A DNA stretch of 64,000 bases, taken from NCBI GenBank assembly GCA_025454795.1, contig JALONT010000002.1:1-64000 (forward strand). Reading direction: 5' to 3'. Origin of the DNA: Bacteroidales bacterium. Lineage in GTDB: Bacteria > Bacteroidota > Bacteroidia > Bacteroidales > VadinHA17. Both the position numbers and the translations under genes were made by a program. This document shows, in pieces, positions 17,338 through 25,684 of the stretch. Each line of letters starts with the position of its first letter. The first letter of the stretch is position 1. Below the pieces are notes generated by a model, which was given only the letters and a program-made list of their open reading frames with translations, had not been told where the DNA came from and made no database searches.

Positions 17338-19491
17338 CTATTGGTAGTTCTTAACTACTTCAATCACTTCGGGAAGATCCATTCCTATTTTCGTTAAGAA
17401 TTCAATTGTCGGAACCCCGTTTTTATTCCAGCCACGTCGTTTATAAACAGCATCTCTCAGCGATTCATACTGATCCTCACGATAATGTCTGAGGACTTTC
17501 ATTTTTTCTTCAGTTGTTTTACCAGCCGGATTGAACCCGGCTTTTTCAATAAGTTGCTTATCATATCGTTCCGCACGTGATTCATATTCCTCTATGGTAA
17601 CGGGCCCTGCAGCACGGTAGGGCTGGTTGTCATGGATCCTTGTGCCATATCCCCGTCTGAGGTTAAAAATCCTCTGGAAATTATATACCCTTTCTGAGTC
17701 TTCAACAAGGCGTTTCTTATCAAACTCCCTGCCGGTAACTGCTTTATATATAGCTACATAATTGTCAACATGCTCTGGAACTTTTGCCGGCTCATCAGCC
17801 TGGGCATTGGTTTCAGGTTCAACATCATTCCACGGGAGCTTGCAGAGCCCTACGAGTCCAAACCATGTCCGGAACATCGGGAAATAATGTAATGCTTCAG
17901 CTTTGTTTTCAAATGTCGGTATCTGATTATTGACCATATCCATAAAGATCAGCCAGGCTTCATCGTGCTGTGGTCCCTTGTTGGTCAGAGCAAAACCGCC
18001 CTGCTGGGCAAGAGACTCTTTTGGCATGTACTGTGAATATTCAAGTCCCTTGTTCTCCATTCCGATATCATTCAGGAATGCAGGATCGCCCCAGTTGTTT
18101 TTAATGAACATCTCTTTCATTTTGTGCACACCCTGACCAGCAGTCAACCCGAATCCTTCACCCCTTGCCACCTGATGAAGCATTTCGAGTGCATCTTTGG
18201 AATTTCCGAATTTAAGATCGAGCCCGCCTGTTCGTTCCCTGTTAAGAATGCCATTTTCAAAACATTCCATGATGAAAGCCGTAAGTGTGCTCCAGGTAAT
18301 GGTACAGATACCGTATGTATCACAGTAAAAGTTTGTTTCAATAATATAATCGGGGTCAAAAATTCCACAATTGGCACCCAGCCCGGCAGCATTTTCATAT
18401 TCCGGACCATCAACAATAACTGTCTGCCCTTTATAAGGACCTGTCTTTACTATATAATCGTCAATTCTTTTACTGCATGACATGTTGCAGCCAATCCAGC
18501 ACCCGTCCGGAGTATTCTGAGTGAAGTTTCTTTTCCATACTGAAGAATCAATTTTATAAGCATCCGGATGGCTGCCATATTTATAGTTCATCGTCGGAAG
18601 AAGGTCATGATCATTCATGATCTCCATAAGATGTGCCGTTCCTACCTGTCTCATCTGGCACTGCTTATCGTCAAGCTCACGGATCTCCCTGTTAAACCTC
18701 TTCCCTCTCTCCATGATTGTTTCAAGATCGACGACATTGTTAAGGTTCCCTTTTACTCCCGGGATCTTGCAAACGAGGGCTTTGATCTTCTTATTTCTGA
18801 ATACTGTTCCTATACCTCCCCTTCCTGCTTGCTTAAGACGCACTTTCTTCTTTTTAGGATCATAAAAACTGAAATTGAGCATGCCGATGAGCGAATGTTC
18901 TGCAGCCGTACCAGTGGACACAACACCAATATTTTTCCTTTCATTCTCATTATCTGTAAAGATCTCAGTCAGTTGTTCAGCTAAAAGGTGGCTGTCAGTT
19001 GCTTCGGCAGGAGCTTCAGATATTTCTACCCTGTGGTTGATCCCGTCAATAAATACTATCACGTCATGTTCAGCTTTCCCCTGCAATTCCACTGCATCAA
19101 ATCCTGAAAATTTAAGAAAAGGACCAAAAAATCCACCCACATTACTGTCAATAACAGAGTCAGTCTGCGGTGACAGACTGACCACCAGTGACTTACCTGT
19201 TCCAGAGTACTGGGTAATACCCCCAATTGGACCTGATGATATAATTATTTCATTATCAGGATCATTCCACCGGGTATCAGGTTTTGTTGCATCCCACAGC
19301 AGTCTCAAACCATATCCCTTCCCTCCGATGAATTTCTCCTTCATCACCAGTGGAACATCTTTCTCCTTTATCTCCGGAGTACCGACATTGATATAGAGTA
19401 TCTTGTCTGTATAACCTTTATTCAGAGGGGTCCAGGTGTAATCCCATCCCTTTATGAGCCTGTGTTGTGCTTTAATTGTCTGAATGTCCAT
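17338..19491 (-). CDS. Aldehyde ferredoxin oxidoreductase family protein (tungsten enzyme)
   Basis: A 717-residue member of the AOR family, whose members use a bis-tungstopterin and a [4Fe-4S] cluster, typically to oxidise aldehydes with ferredoxin. The pterin-binding N-terminal domain is clear (FIGGKGYGLRLL, TQYSGTGKSLVVSLSP, NVGGFFGPFLKFSGFDA). Candidate cluster ligands are Cys331, 335 and 339 (CWIGCNMSC) and Cys550 (GLCK). The first spacing is CxxxC, whereas archaeal AOR has CxxC, so this is a divergent branch. It is also longer than the usual ~600 residues. It heads the W/Mo island and a -7-like box lies about 50 bases upstream. Substrate unknown. Confidence 0.88.
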   Translation of the reverse strand: MDIQTIKAQHRLIKGWDYTWTPLNKGYTDKILYINVGTPEIKEKDVPLVMKEKFIGGKGYGLRLLWDATKPDTRWNDPDNEIIISSGPIGGITQYSGTGKSLVVSLSPQTDSVIDSNVGGFFGPFLKFSGFDAVELQGKAEHDVIVFIDGINHRVEISEAPAEATDSHLLAEQLTEIFTDNENERKNIGVVSTGTAAEHSLIGMLNFSFYDPKKKKVRLKQAGRGGIGTVFRNKKIKALVCKIPGVKGNLNNVVDLETIMERGKRFNREIRELDDKQCQMRQVGTAHLMEIMNDHDLLPTMNYKYGSHPDAYKIDSSVWKRNFTQNTPDGCWIGCNMSCSKRIDDYIVKTGPYKGQTVIVDGPEYENAAGLGANCGIFDPDYIIETNFYCDTYGICTITWSTLTAFIMECFENGILNRERTGGLDLKFGNSKDALEMLHQVARGEGFGLTAGQGVHKMKEMFIKNNWGDPAFLNDIGMENKGLEYSQYMPKESLAQQGGFALTNKGPQHDEAWLIFMDMVNNQIPTFENKAEALHYFPMFRTWFGLVGLCKLPWNDVEPETNAQADEPAKVPEHVDNYVAIYKAVTGREFDKKRLVEDSERVYNFQRIFNLRRGYGTRIHDNQPYRAAGPVTIEEYESRAERYDKQLIEKAGFNPAGKTTEEKMKVLRHYREDQYESLRDAVYKRRGWNKNGVPTIEFLTKIGMDLPEVIEVVKNYQ

Positions 19492-19538
19492 AAATAAATG
19501 ATTATCAGTTAAAAAAGTTTATCCTAAACCAGTGAAGT

Positions 19539-19546
19539 CAAAGTTA
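19539..19546 (-). promoter_or_regulatory. Bacteroidota-type -7 box for the AOR gene
   Basis: Reads TAACTTTG on the minus strand, an exact TAnnTTTG match, 47 bases upstream of the AOR start codon. No good -33 element is visible at the usual distance. Confidence 0.45.
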
Positions 19547-19733
19547 AATCAATTATATCAGGTATACCATGATATTAATCAATATGTTAACTTTTACATA
19601 GCATGAGAGGTAACCTACGTACTCACTCCCTTCTTTTCCCCCACTCTAATGTCGGGAAAACTCCTTATACACATCTGTAAGAATATGATGTTAAGAAATT
19701 ATTAATGTATATATGAAACTTGTTAAAATATTA

Positions 19734-19832
19734 TTAACCACGGAGTTACACAGAGTACAAAATTAAGCACGGAGTAACACGGTATTGTAAACAGTGAAAC
19801 TCAGTGAAAACTCCGTGAAACCCCGTGGTTAA
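19734..19832. repeat. CACGGAG palindromic intergenic repeat
   Basis: About 99 bases with terminal inverted arms of 23 bases (19734-19756 and 19810-19832) that differ at three positions: TTAACCACGG..., and its complement ...CCGTGGTTAA. Internal copies of CACGGAGT and ACTCCGTG repeat the theme. It is related to the element at 3957-4050. Such elements are common between genes in Bacteroidota. Confidence 0.75.
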
Positions 19833-19933
19833 AAAACATCTTAAAGGAAAATAAAAAAGATGTGTATAATGAGTAGCCTGTCGGAAAGATGGGGAAGATC
19901 GGAGGGTGAGTACATGATGATTGAAACAAATTG

Positions 19934-19941
19934 TATCTTTG
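19934..19941 (+). promoter_or_regulatory. Bacteroidota-type -7 box for the thiF-thiS pair
   Basis: TATCTTTG, an exact TAnnTTTG match, 32 bases before the thiF ATG. The -33 element is weak. Confidence 0.5.
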
Positions 19942-19973
19942 ATTTTGCGTATTAACTTACATGCATTCTTTCG

Positions 19974-20579
19974 ATGAGATTTTCTGAAATAAAGGCACAT
20001 CTTGGGAAATTCAGGATAGGGATTGCAGGAGCAGGCGGCCTGGGTTCCAACTGCGCTGTTGCACTTGCCAGAAGCGGGATAGGGACCCTGGTAATTTCCG
20101 ATTTTGACACTGTTGAACCTGCAAACCTTAACCGTCAATACTTTTTTACAAACCAGGTGGGCATGATGAAAACTGTTGCCCTGAAAGAAAGTCTTTTACG
20201 AATCAATCCTGATACTGTTGTAATAGCTCACACGGAAAAACTCAGTTCAGATAACATTCCGGTAATTTTTGCCGCCTGCGATGTTGTGGTTGAGGCTTTC
20301 GACAGCGATAAGATGAAAGAGATGATTGTTGAGACAATCCAGATAAAGATGCCAGGGATACCCTTAATAATAGGATCCGGAGTGGCCGGCTGGGGTAAAA
20401 ATGAAACTATCAGGTGCAGGAAGATTGATGATACACTTTATGTCTGTGGTGACGAATCGACAACAGCAGATGCAGAACTCCCTCCGATGGCTCCGAGGGT
20501 TGGCATAGTTGCAAATATGCAGGCAAACATGGTTATTGAGATTCTTATGAAAAAAACCAGAGATTATTTTCATGTATGA
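19974..20579 (+). CDS. ThiF/MoeB-family sulfur-carrier adenylyltransferase
   Basis: E1-like enzyme of 201 residues that would adenylate the C-terminal glycine of a ThiS/MoaD-type protein. The nucleotide loop GAGGLG is at residues 19-24, followed by the acidic SDFDTVEPANLNRQ block that binds ATP/Mg. It is short, lacks the paired CxxC zinc motifs and the rhodanese domain of MoeB/MOCS3, and so resembles the compact ThiF family 2. The gene overlaps the downstream sulfur-carrier gene by four bases (ATGA). It could serve thiamine synthesis, but no thiG, thiH or thiC lies here. Its position opposite the AOR/moa island suggests a link to pterin dithiolene sulfur. That link is inference. Confidence 0.85.
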   Translation: MRFSEIKAHLGKFRIGIAGAGGLGSNCAVALARSGIGTLVISDFDTVEPANLNRQYFFTNQVGMMKTVALKESLLRINPDTVVIAHTEKLSSDNIPVIFAACDVVVEAFDSDKMKEMIVETIQIKMPGIPLIIGSGVAGWGKNETIRCRKIDDTLYVCGDESTTADAELPPMAPRVGIVANMQANMVIEILMKKTRDYFHV

Positions 20580-20779
20580 AGATACTATTAAACGACAGGG
20601 AAGAGTCATTCGACAGGGAGACTTTGACTGTGAGCGAAATGCTGAAGTTAAAAAAGTTCTCTTTCAGAATGAGGATAATCAAGATAAACGGAGTTCTGAT
20701 ATCCGGAGAGGATTACGATTCAGTAGTTATACATGAAGGAGATGTCGTCCATATGCTTTACCTGATGAGCGGGGGTTGA
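20576..20779 (+). CDS. ThiS/MoaD-type sulfur carrier protein
   Basis: A 67-residue beta-grasp protein ending in GG, the residues that carry the thiocarboxylate. The MKILLNDRE start and VVIHEGDVVHMLYLMSGG end fit the ThiS/MoaD superfamily. It overlaps the ThiF-like gene by four bases and is surely its partner. Whether it donates sulfur to the thiazole of thiamine or to molybdopterin/tungstopterin cannot be decided from sequence. No moaE is present in the window, while moaA and moaC are, so the pterin role is possible. Confidence 0.85.
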   Translation: MKILLNDREESFDRETLTVSEMLKLKKFSFRMRIIKINGVLISGEDYDSVVIHEGDVVHMLYLMSGG

Positions 20780-20805
20780 AAAAAATGTTGTAGGTTTGCA
20801 TAGGA

Positions 20806-21144
20806 ATGATCAGACTTAAATTCATCAATAAGCTGCCTGCAATATTCAGGAATAAATATATCCTGACCATCCTTATTTTTCTGATCTGGTTACTGCTTCT
20901 TGATACTAACAGTTTGATTTCCAGATACAGGGAGATACGCAACCTTCATCAGCTCAGAAAGGATAAAGAGTATTTTTTAAATAAAATTGAGATTGAGAAA
21001 AGCAAGCTGAAGGAACTGAGAACCGATAACCACAACCTCGAGAAATTTGCCAGGGAACAATACCGGATGAAGAAAGCTGATGAGGACCTTTATATTGTCC
21101 TTACTCCAAAGGAAGACCGGAAAATCAGGAGAAAAAACAAATAG
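20806..21144 (+). CDS. FtsB/DivIC-family septum formation initiator
   Basis: A 112-residue single-pass membrane protein: short cytoplasmic N-terminus, a helix at about residues 19-36, then a periplasmic coiled coil (about 40-90) and the typical EKFAREQYRMKKADEDLY motif. That motif is the hallmark of FtsB/DivIC, which links FtsL and FtsQ/DivIB in the divisome. The end overlaps the 3' end of the glycosyltransferase on the other strand by 20 bases. It sits 26 bases after the sulfur-carrier gene and could be read from the same promoter. Confidence 0.87.
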   Translation: MIRLKFINKLPAIFRNKYILTILIFLIWLLLLDTNSLISRYREIRNLHQLRKDKEYFLNKIEIEKSKLKELRTDNHNLEKFAREQYRMKKADEDLYIVLTPKEDRKIRRKNK

Positions 21145-22402
21145 GCCCTTTTTCTATCTTTCTAAAGAAGTTCAATTGATCTTTTGGATTCACAGAATTT
21201 AATTTATATCCGGAGATTTTCAGTAGCTCTGATGCAGCCTCTGCAACAGGTATCATTTCAAAAATCTCTTCATGGACATGATTCAGGTATTTTACAATCC
21301 TGAACATATTGAACCAATCATAAAATCTTTTTCTGAATGATTCCTTTCCGGATGTATTACTTTTTATTTCAGCAATTTTATGTAACCACTCTTCTTCAGA
21401 TATAAAGGACCTTAATCCCCGGGGGAAATTTTCATAATGAAGTTTTAATTTTGCATTTGAGAATTGATAAAGAGTTTCAGCTGTTGAAAAAAGGGATCTG
21501 AGCTCTCTGAAACCATCTACATTATATGTAAGCAATAACTGTCCGCCATTTTGCATAAGCTTGGTAATTGTTGCTCCGGTGCCGAACGGCACTCTGTACG
21601 ATTCCCTCGGAGAAGGATAAACCGTTGTTGAGTCAAGGTTGAAGTAGCCCCCCAGAGGCACTAGTTTCTGGATAAAATAGAAATCCTCCCCAGCCTGCTT
21701 TCGGTTCATTCCTCCCGCTCTGACATACTGATTTGCCCTGACAGCCAGAGCAGAACCTACAGTATGATAGGGATAAGGGAAGCATGAATACCTGAGTCCC
21801 TGGAGGTAATATCTCAGATGGAGCTCATAGAGAATTATATGATTATAAATTTCCTCTGGAAATTCATTACCTGAAAGAGGATGCTCAAAACTTATTGAGC
21901 ATGCAGAGCGCTCTTTCCTTATAAGAAATTCATCACAGATAGAAGCGAAATAATTCTTCTCCACAGTACAGTCTGAATCAAGGCATACAATAACTCCGTA
22001 AGGATTTTCCAGGGCATCAAATCGTCGGAGGGCCTCATCCATCCCTGTCTTTCTGGCAAGACCAACTCCCCAGCCATTTATGGCAGGCTGTCCCGCATCA
22101 AAAACATAAAGCCGGAAAAAGGTACTTTTGTTAACCTTTTTCCAGCTTTCAATATTTTTAATACAGTGCCTGTTGTTCAGGAGAGCTTCCTCACCGGCAT
22201 CAGCAGGTGCATTAATAACAATTATGACCTCAACCTTACAACCCGGAGGAATACATGATGCAAGAGATCCGAGAAGTTGTGATATTCCGGGTTCATTATA
22301 AGCCGGTACTACGACAATGATTCCAGTTCCTCTGTCAGGCGACTCTTTTATTCTTTCGGTGAACAGCGCCCTTTTTTCAAGCCACGCTGCAGCAAAACCC
22401 AT
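21125..22402 (-). CDS. Family 2-like glycosyltransferase
   Basis: A 425-residue protein with a GT-A fold start (GIIVVVPAYNEP, residues 27-38) and a DSD metal-binding motif at 142-144. Further conserved-looking blocks are TVGSALAVRANQYVRAGG and EDFYFIQKL, which correspond to the acceptor-side motif of GT2 enzymes. No membrane helix is evident, so it is a cytoplasmic or peripheral enzyme. Substrate unknown. It starts five bases after the OmpH gene and is probably co-transcribed with it. The first 25 residues precede the catalytic domain. Confidence 0.75.
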   Translation of the reverse strand: MGFAAAWLEKRALFTERIKESPDRGTGIIVVVPAYNEPGISQLLGSLASCIPPGCKVEVIIVINAPADAGEEALLNNRHCIKNIESWKKVNKSTFFRLYVFDAGQPAINGWGVGLARKTGMDEALRRFDALENPYGVIVCLDSDCTVEKNYFASICDEFLIRKERSACSISFEHPLSGNEFPEEIYNHIILYELHLRYYLQGLRYSCFPYPYHTVGSALAVRANQYVRAGGMNRKQAGEDFYFIQKLVPLGGYFNLDSTTVYPSPRESYRVPFGTGATITKLMQNGGQLLLTYNVDGFRELRSLFSTAETLYQFSNAKLKLHYENFPRGLRSFISEEEWLHKIAEIKSNTSGKESFRKRFYDWFNMFRIVKYLNHVHEEIFEMIPVAEAASELLKISGYKLNSVNPKDQLNFFRKIEKGPICFFS

Positions 22403-22407
22403 TGCAA

Positions 22408-23004
22408 TTATTTTTTCTCAGCCTGGTACTTTTTATTCAGTTCGCCAACCACTTTCTGAGTAATGTCGAGACCTGAATCGCCATAAAGTACGACACTTCC
22501 GAAGCTCTTGCCAAGGATATACTGGAAATTATAATCTGCTTTTTTTTCTTCGAGATAACTGGTGATATACTCAATGATCTGCCGATTCATAACCTGCTCT
22601 TCTTCAAGTAGGTTTGCCTGAAGGTTATCGCGAAGGTTTACAAGTTCCTGCTGTTGTTGAAGGAGATTTTGCTCCATTTCTGCAGCAGTTGCCCTTGTTA
22701 CCAGACCTTTTGAGACTTTTTCCTGATAATCTTTGGCACCTTTTTCGTATTTGCTGCCCTTTGAATTAAGCTCAGCTTCAGCTTTTTGCTGTTTTTCAAT
22801 AAGCTCTCCCCTTCTGTCGAAGAACATATCGAACTTATAGATAACTGTATCAATATTTAAATAGGCAATTCCCTGTGCGGGAGATTCTGTCTGGCTGGAA
22901 TTACTGACAGGTTTTTTGCTTTTATTTCCTGTATAGTGCAGAAAATAAAGGAATGCTGTTGCAAGAAATAAAACAGCAAAAAGTATCACAGAAAGTTTCT
23001 TCAT
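22408..23004 (-). CDS. OmpH/Skp-family periplasmic protein
   Basis: A 198-residue protein with an N-terminal hydrophobic segment (about residues 4-23), a short polar spacer, then a long helical coiled-coil region rich in Q, E and K (about 75-150). This layout fits Skp/OmpH chaperones that carry unfolded outer-membrane proteins. The hydrophobic segment has no clear cleavage site, so it may stay membrane-anchored. It is distinct from the two OmpH genes at 44973-46042, which sit next to bamA. A TATATTTG box lies 37 bases upstream. Confidence 0.8.
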   Translation of the reverse strand: MKKLSVILFAVLFLATAFLYFLHYTGNKSKKPVSNSSQTESPAQGIAYLNIDTVIYKFDMFFDRRGELIEKQQKAEAELNSKGSKYEKGAKDYQEKVSKGLVTRATAAEMEQNLLQQQQELVNLRDNLQANLLEEEQVMNRQIIEYITSYLEEKKADYNFQYILGKSFGSVVLYGDSGLDITQKVVGELNKKYQAEKK

Positions 23005-23040
23005 CGCAAGCTAAATATTTGTTTAACATATAGTAAGGCG

Positions 23041-23048
23041 CAAATATA
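23041..23048 (-). promoter_or_regulatory. Bacteroidota-type -7 box for the OmpH gene
   Basis: Minus-strand TATATTTG, an exact TAnnTTTG match. It would give a leader of about 30 bases before the ATG at 23004. A -33 TTG exists but at a longer spacing than usual. Confidence 0.5.
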
Positions 23049-23134
23049 AAACATTTAAACAATTTAGGATACAACAGGCTGAAAATTATTATGAATGGAA
23101 AAGGTGCAAGAGCGCTGGGGCTTAAGAATTGCCA

Positions 23135-24124
23135 TTAGAATTCGGGGCAAGGTATGGCCCTGATTTTTCTTCGCTGTGAGCCGATAGTAAATGATGTGAA
23201 TTCATAGATTAGAGAAATCTCATGTGCGCCACCCGTTGAGCTTAGCAGGTTTGAAACTGTGAAATCGTAACTGTATCCGATATGGAATTGCTCCGTTTTA
23301 AATCCTACCAGTCCAATAATTGCATCTCCTGCCTGAGATGTCACAAATGGAATTCCCCTGTACCACAATCCGAAGATCAGAGGATCCTTATAATAATAGA
23401 GTCCTATATCGGTTTGATAAAATCTGGCTTGTTTCTGGAAATTCATGGCAACGGACAGAACCTCTTTGAGCTTGGTACGCAGACGGGTTTTCTTAAGTAT
23501 CTGGACCCCGCCGTAAAGATTAAATTTTATCGGGACCTTAGCCTCGTCCCCATAGAAAGAAGTCTTGGGAACCAGCAGGTGGTCGAGTGTGAAGCCGCCC
23601 CAGATCCTGTCGTTGTAAACAAGAGCCGATGTTGCAAAATCAACATCAGCAACCTTATCGAACGGGGGAGGTGTAACTGGCGGTGTTGTCCCGCTTCCGC
23701 TTATCTGACTGTTAAAGACCAGTTTATAAATATCGAGTCCAAGATAGTAGAATTTGAAGTTGACACCCGGTCTGATATGCCATTCCCTGTTGATATTGAA
23801 GTCGTACGAGTATAGAAGTCCGATATTTGTAGTACTCAGGTCTCCGGAACCTGCAACATCGTATGTTGCCAGTACGCCAATTCCGGAATTAAAGTTGGGC
23901 ATGGCTTTATCGAATGCAAAACTATATGTGTGAAAAACACCCGGAATTGCCGGCCACTGATCTCTGTAGTTCATTGAAAACCTGTACTCTTCAGTAGCAC
24001 CTGCGAAAGAGGGAGAAAGATAAAGCGGATTGGCATAAAACTGAGAGAATGTCGGATCCTGACTATATCCATCTACAAATAGAATGAATGTCAGTAGCAG
24101 TATATTTAATATCCTCCTAAACAA
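23135..24124 (-). CDS. PorP/SprF-family type IX secretion outer-membrane protein
   Basis: A 329-residue outer-membrane beta-barrel protein. The mature N-terminus (QDPTFSQFYANPLYLSPSFAG) is the classic PorP/SprF signature, and the body alternates aromatic strands ending in EFTSFTIG. Members couple secreted adhesins or peptidoglycan-linked PorE/SprE complexes to the T9SS. The start is a TTG at 24124, giving a good signal peptide (FRRILNILLLTFILF); no in-frame ATG could supply one. It lies about 195 bases downstream of the PKD/CHU_C gene on the same strand, a common pairing in Bacteroidota. Confidence 0.92.
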   Translation of the reverse strand: MFRRILNILLLTFILFVDGYSQDPTFSQFYANPLYLSPSFAGATEEYRFSMNYRDQWPAIPGVFHTYSFAFDKAMPNFNSGIGVLATYDVAGSGDLSTTNIGLLYSYDFNINREWHIRPGVNFKFYYLGLDIYKLVFNSQISGSGTTPPVTPPPFDKVADVDFATSALVYNDRIWGGFTLDHLLVPKTSFYGDEAKVPIKFNLYGGVQILKKTRLRTKLKEVLSVAMNFQKQARFYQTDIGLYYYKDPLIFGLWYRGIPFVTSQAGDAIIGLVGFKTEQFHIGYSYDFTVSNLLSSTGGAHEISLIYEFTSFTIGSQRRKIRAIPCPEF

Positions 24125-24319
24125 AGTTGATCCTGTTAGGTTTACTCGACGAAAATAGTGAAACCATTTAACAATTCCTTACTATTTAACGAATTTTTAC
24201 CCCTAAAATTTTAAAACCAATATGAATTTTTAATGAAGAGCGGGTAAATTAATATGAAGAACTATTATCTGGTGATTGATGAGAAAATGTATATCTCTGT
24301 GTTTACCTGCATATTATGA

Positions 24320-25684
24320 TCAGTTTTTCAGAAGAGTGACATCTCCCATTTTAGTAAAAGATTCTCCATTTATAAAATTACCACGTACTTTCCAGACATA
24401 GACGCCGGGATCACTCAACTGACTTTTGTAATAACCGTCCCAGCCGATATTTATATCATTGCTTTCGAATAAAAGTATTCCTCTTCTGCTGAATATCCTT
24501 AACTGATATTCAGAAACACCTGTGAAAACAGGATGAAAAACCTGGGCTATTTCGTCACTCTTTAATGAATAATAACCGTTTGAAGGTCCGTTTGGATTGG
24601 GTATGAATGCATTAGGAAAATAAATAAAATATCCTGAACCGGAAAATGCATTTGTTACAATTATTGAATCGGAACAGCCGGACTCAGAAGTGGCAATAAG
24701 TGTAACGGAATACCTGCCGAACTTCCTGTATTGGTGCCTGGGTTCAAAGAGTTCCGAATTATTTCCGTCTCCGAAATCCCAACTGTACCTGACAGCATCA
24801 GACGAAAGATTATGGAAAATAATCTCATCATCCGGGATTATAGCATATTCAGGTACAATTTCAAACCTGGCAACCGGGAGTGGATGTACTGTAATTATTT
24901 CTGAAGAGAGTGACATCCTGCCATTGGGACCGAAAGAATGAAGCATTACATTGTATTCACCCGGAAGATCAAACAACCATTCAGTCTCTTTCTCTATCGA
25001 ATATCCTCCGTCTCCGAATGTCCAGCGGCATGAGTCGCAGGAGCGATCAATGTTCATGAATTTAACTCTCAGAGGTGTGCACCCTTCCTTAAGAGATGAT
25101 TCAATAAGGCTTCCTGTGATCTTAGTTCCGCCCTGGAGCTTATTCCTGTCGGTAGCCGTATCATAGAAAAGCCCTTCTTCTGGTAAAGAGCTGACAACTC
25201 CGGACGGAGCAGAAACACTTTTTCCCTGTATTGGATTATTCTGCCGGGTTTTCTTATTAATAACGCCGGATGAATTTCCTGAAATTTTCTTTTCACTAAT
25301 ACCTGAATTACTGATGTTCTCACCCGGAGTCCTGACCTGAGACTGCGAAGTATCCGGATTTTGATCATTGATGATCGCTGATCCCCGTATCTCAGTTGAA
25401 TTAACAGGAGCATCTTTTTCAGTATTACCGTTACCTGAAACAAGAATCAATGCAAGAGCAGCTCCGGCAACAGCTATACCTCCGGTGTACCAGATATTGA
25501 ACCTGGCCGGATTAAAACGGAGAAATTCCCTTCTTCCAAGCCTGCTCATAAGTTGTTTACCTGCAGACTGAGAAGGGATAACTTCTGCGTTTTCAAGCTT
25601 CTGCCTGAATAACTCCCTCAACATTTTATCTTCCTTTGCTTCTTTCAATGTATTTAGTGTCCAATTTTTGTTTTCATTTATCAC
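24320..25684 (-). CDS. Membrane-anchored protein with anti-sigma-like N-terminus, two PKD domains and a CHU_C-type C-terminus
   Basis: A 454-residue protein. Residues 1-62 are polar and helical, a membrane helix spans about 64-83, a Ser/Asn-rich linker runs to about 195, and two PKD domains follow (WTFGDGG at 221, WDFGDGN at 302). The last 100 residues form a gliding-motility-associated CHU_C domain (YFPNAFIPNP, GVYVWKVRG, GDVTLLKN). A cytoplasmic N-terminus before the helix is unlike a Sec signal peptide and resembles anti-sigma factors. The gene overlaps the ECF sigma gene by 11 bases and starts with GTG; an in-frame ATG at 25624 is the alternative start. It probably senses T9SS or envelope state and controls the sigma factor (inference). 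Confidence 0.82.
   Translation of the reverse strand: MINENKNWTLNTLKEAKEDKMLRELFRQKLENAEVIPSQSAGKQLMSRLGRREFLRFNPARFNIWYTGGIAVAGAALALILVSGNGNTEKDAPVNSTEIRGSAIINDQNPDTSQSQVRTPGENISNSGISEKKISGNSSGVINKKTRQNNPIQGKSVSAPSGVVSSLPEEGLFYDTATDRNKLQGGTKITGSLIESSLKEGCTPLRVKFMNIDRSCDSCRWTFGDGGYSIEKETEWLFDLPGEYNVMLHSFGPNGRMSLSSEIITVHPLPVARFEIVPEYAIIPDDEIIFHNLSSDAVRYSWDFGDGNNSELFEPRHQYRKFGRYSVTLIATSESGCSDSIIVTNAFSGSGYFIYFPNAFIPNPNGPSNGYYSLKSDEIAQVFHPVFTGVSEYQLRIFSRRGILLFESNDINIGWDGYYKSQLSDPGVYVWKVRGNFINGESFTKMGDVTLLKN

Larger units (their letters stand above)
19492..19973. other. 482-base divergent intergenic region
   Basis: The longest gene-free stretch in the window, between the AOR gene and the ThiF-like gene. 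It contains a -7-like box for AOR (19539-19546), two copies of a GTACTCAC/GTGAGTAC element (19609-19630 and 19901-19917), a large CACGGAG palindrome (19734-19832), and a -7 box for thiF (19934-19941). I see no supported ORF, tRNA, or recognisable Moco/Tuco riboswitch. Confidence 0.7.

Noticed and set aside
19492..19973. Molybdenum or tungsten cofactor riboswitch upstream of the AOR gene
   Set aside because: The visible structure is a repeat-family palindrome on neither expected leader position; I could not recognise the Moco/Tuco RNA pattern.
19746..20138. Minus-strand ORF over the CACGGAG repeat and thiF
   Set aside because: It is antisense to the clear ThiF-like gene, covers a repeat, and has no family motif.
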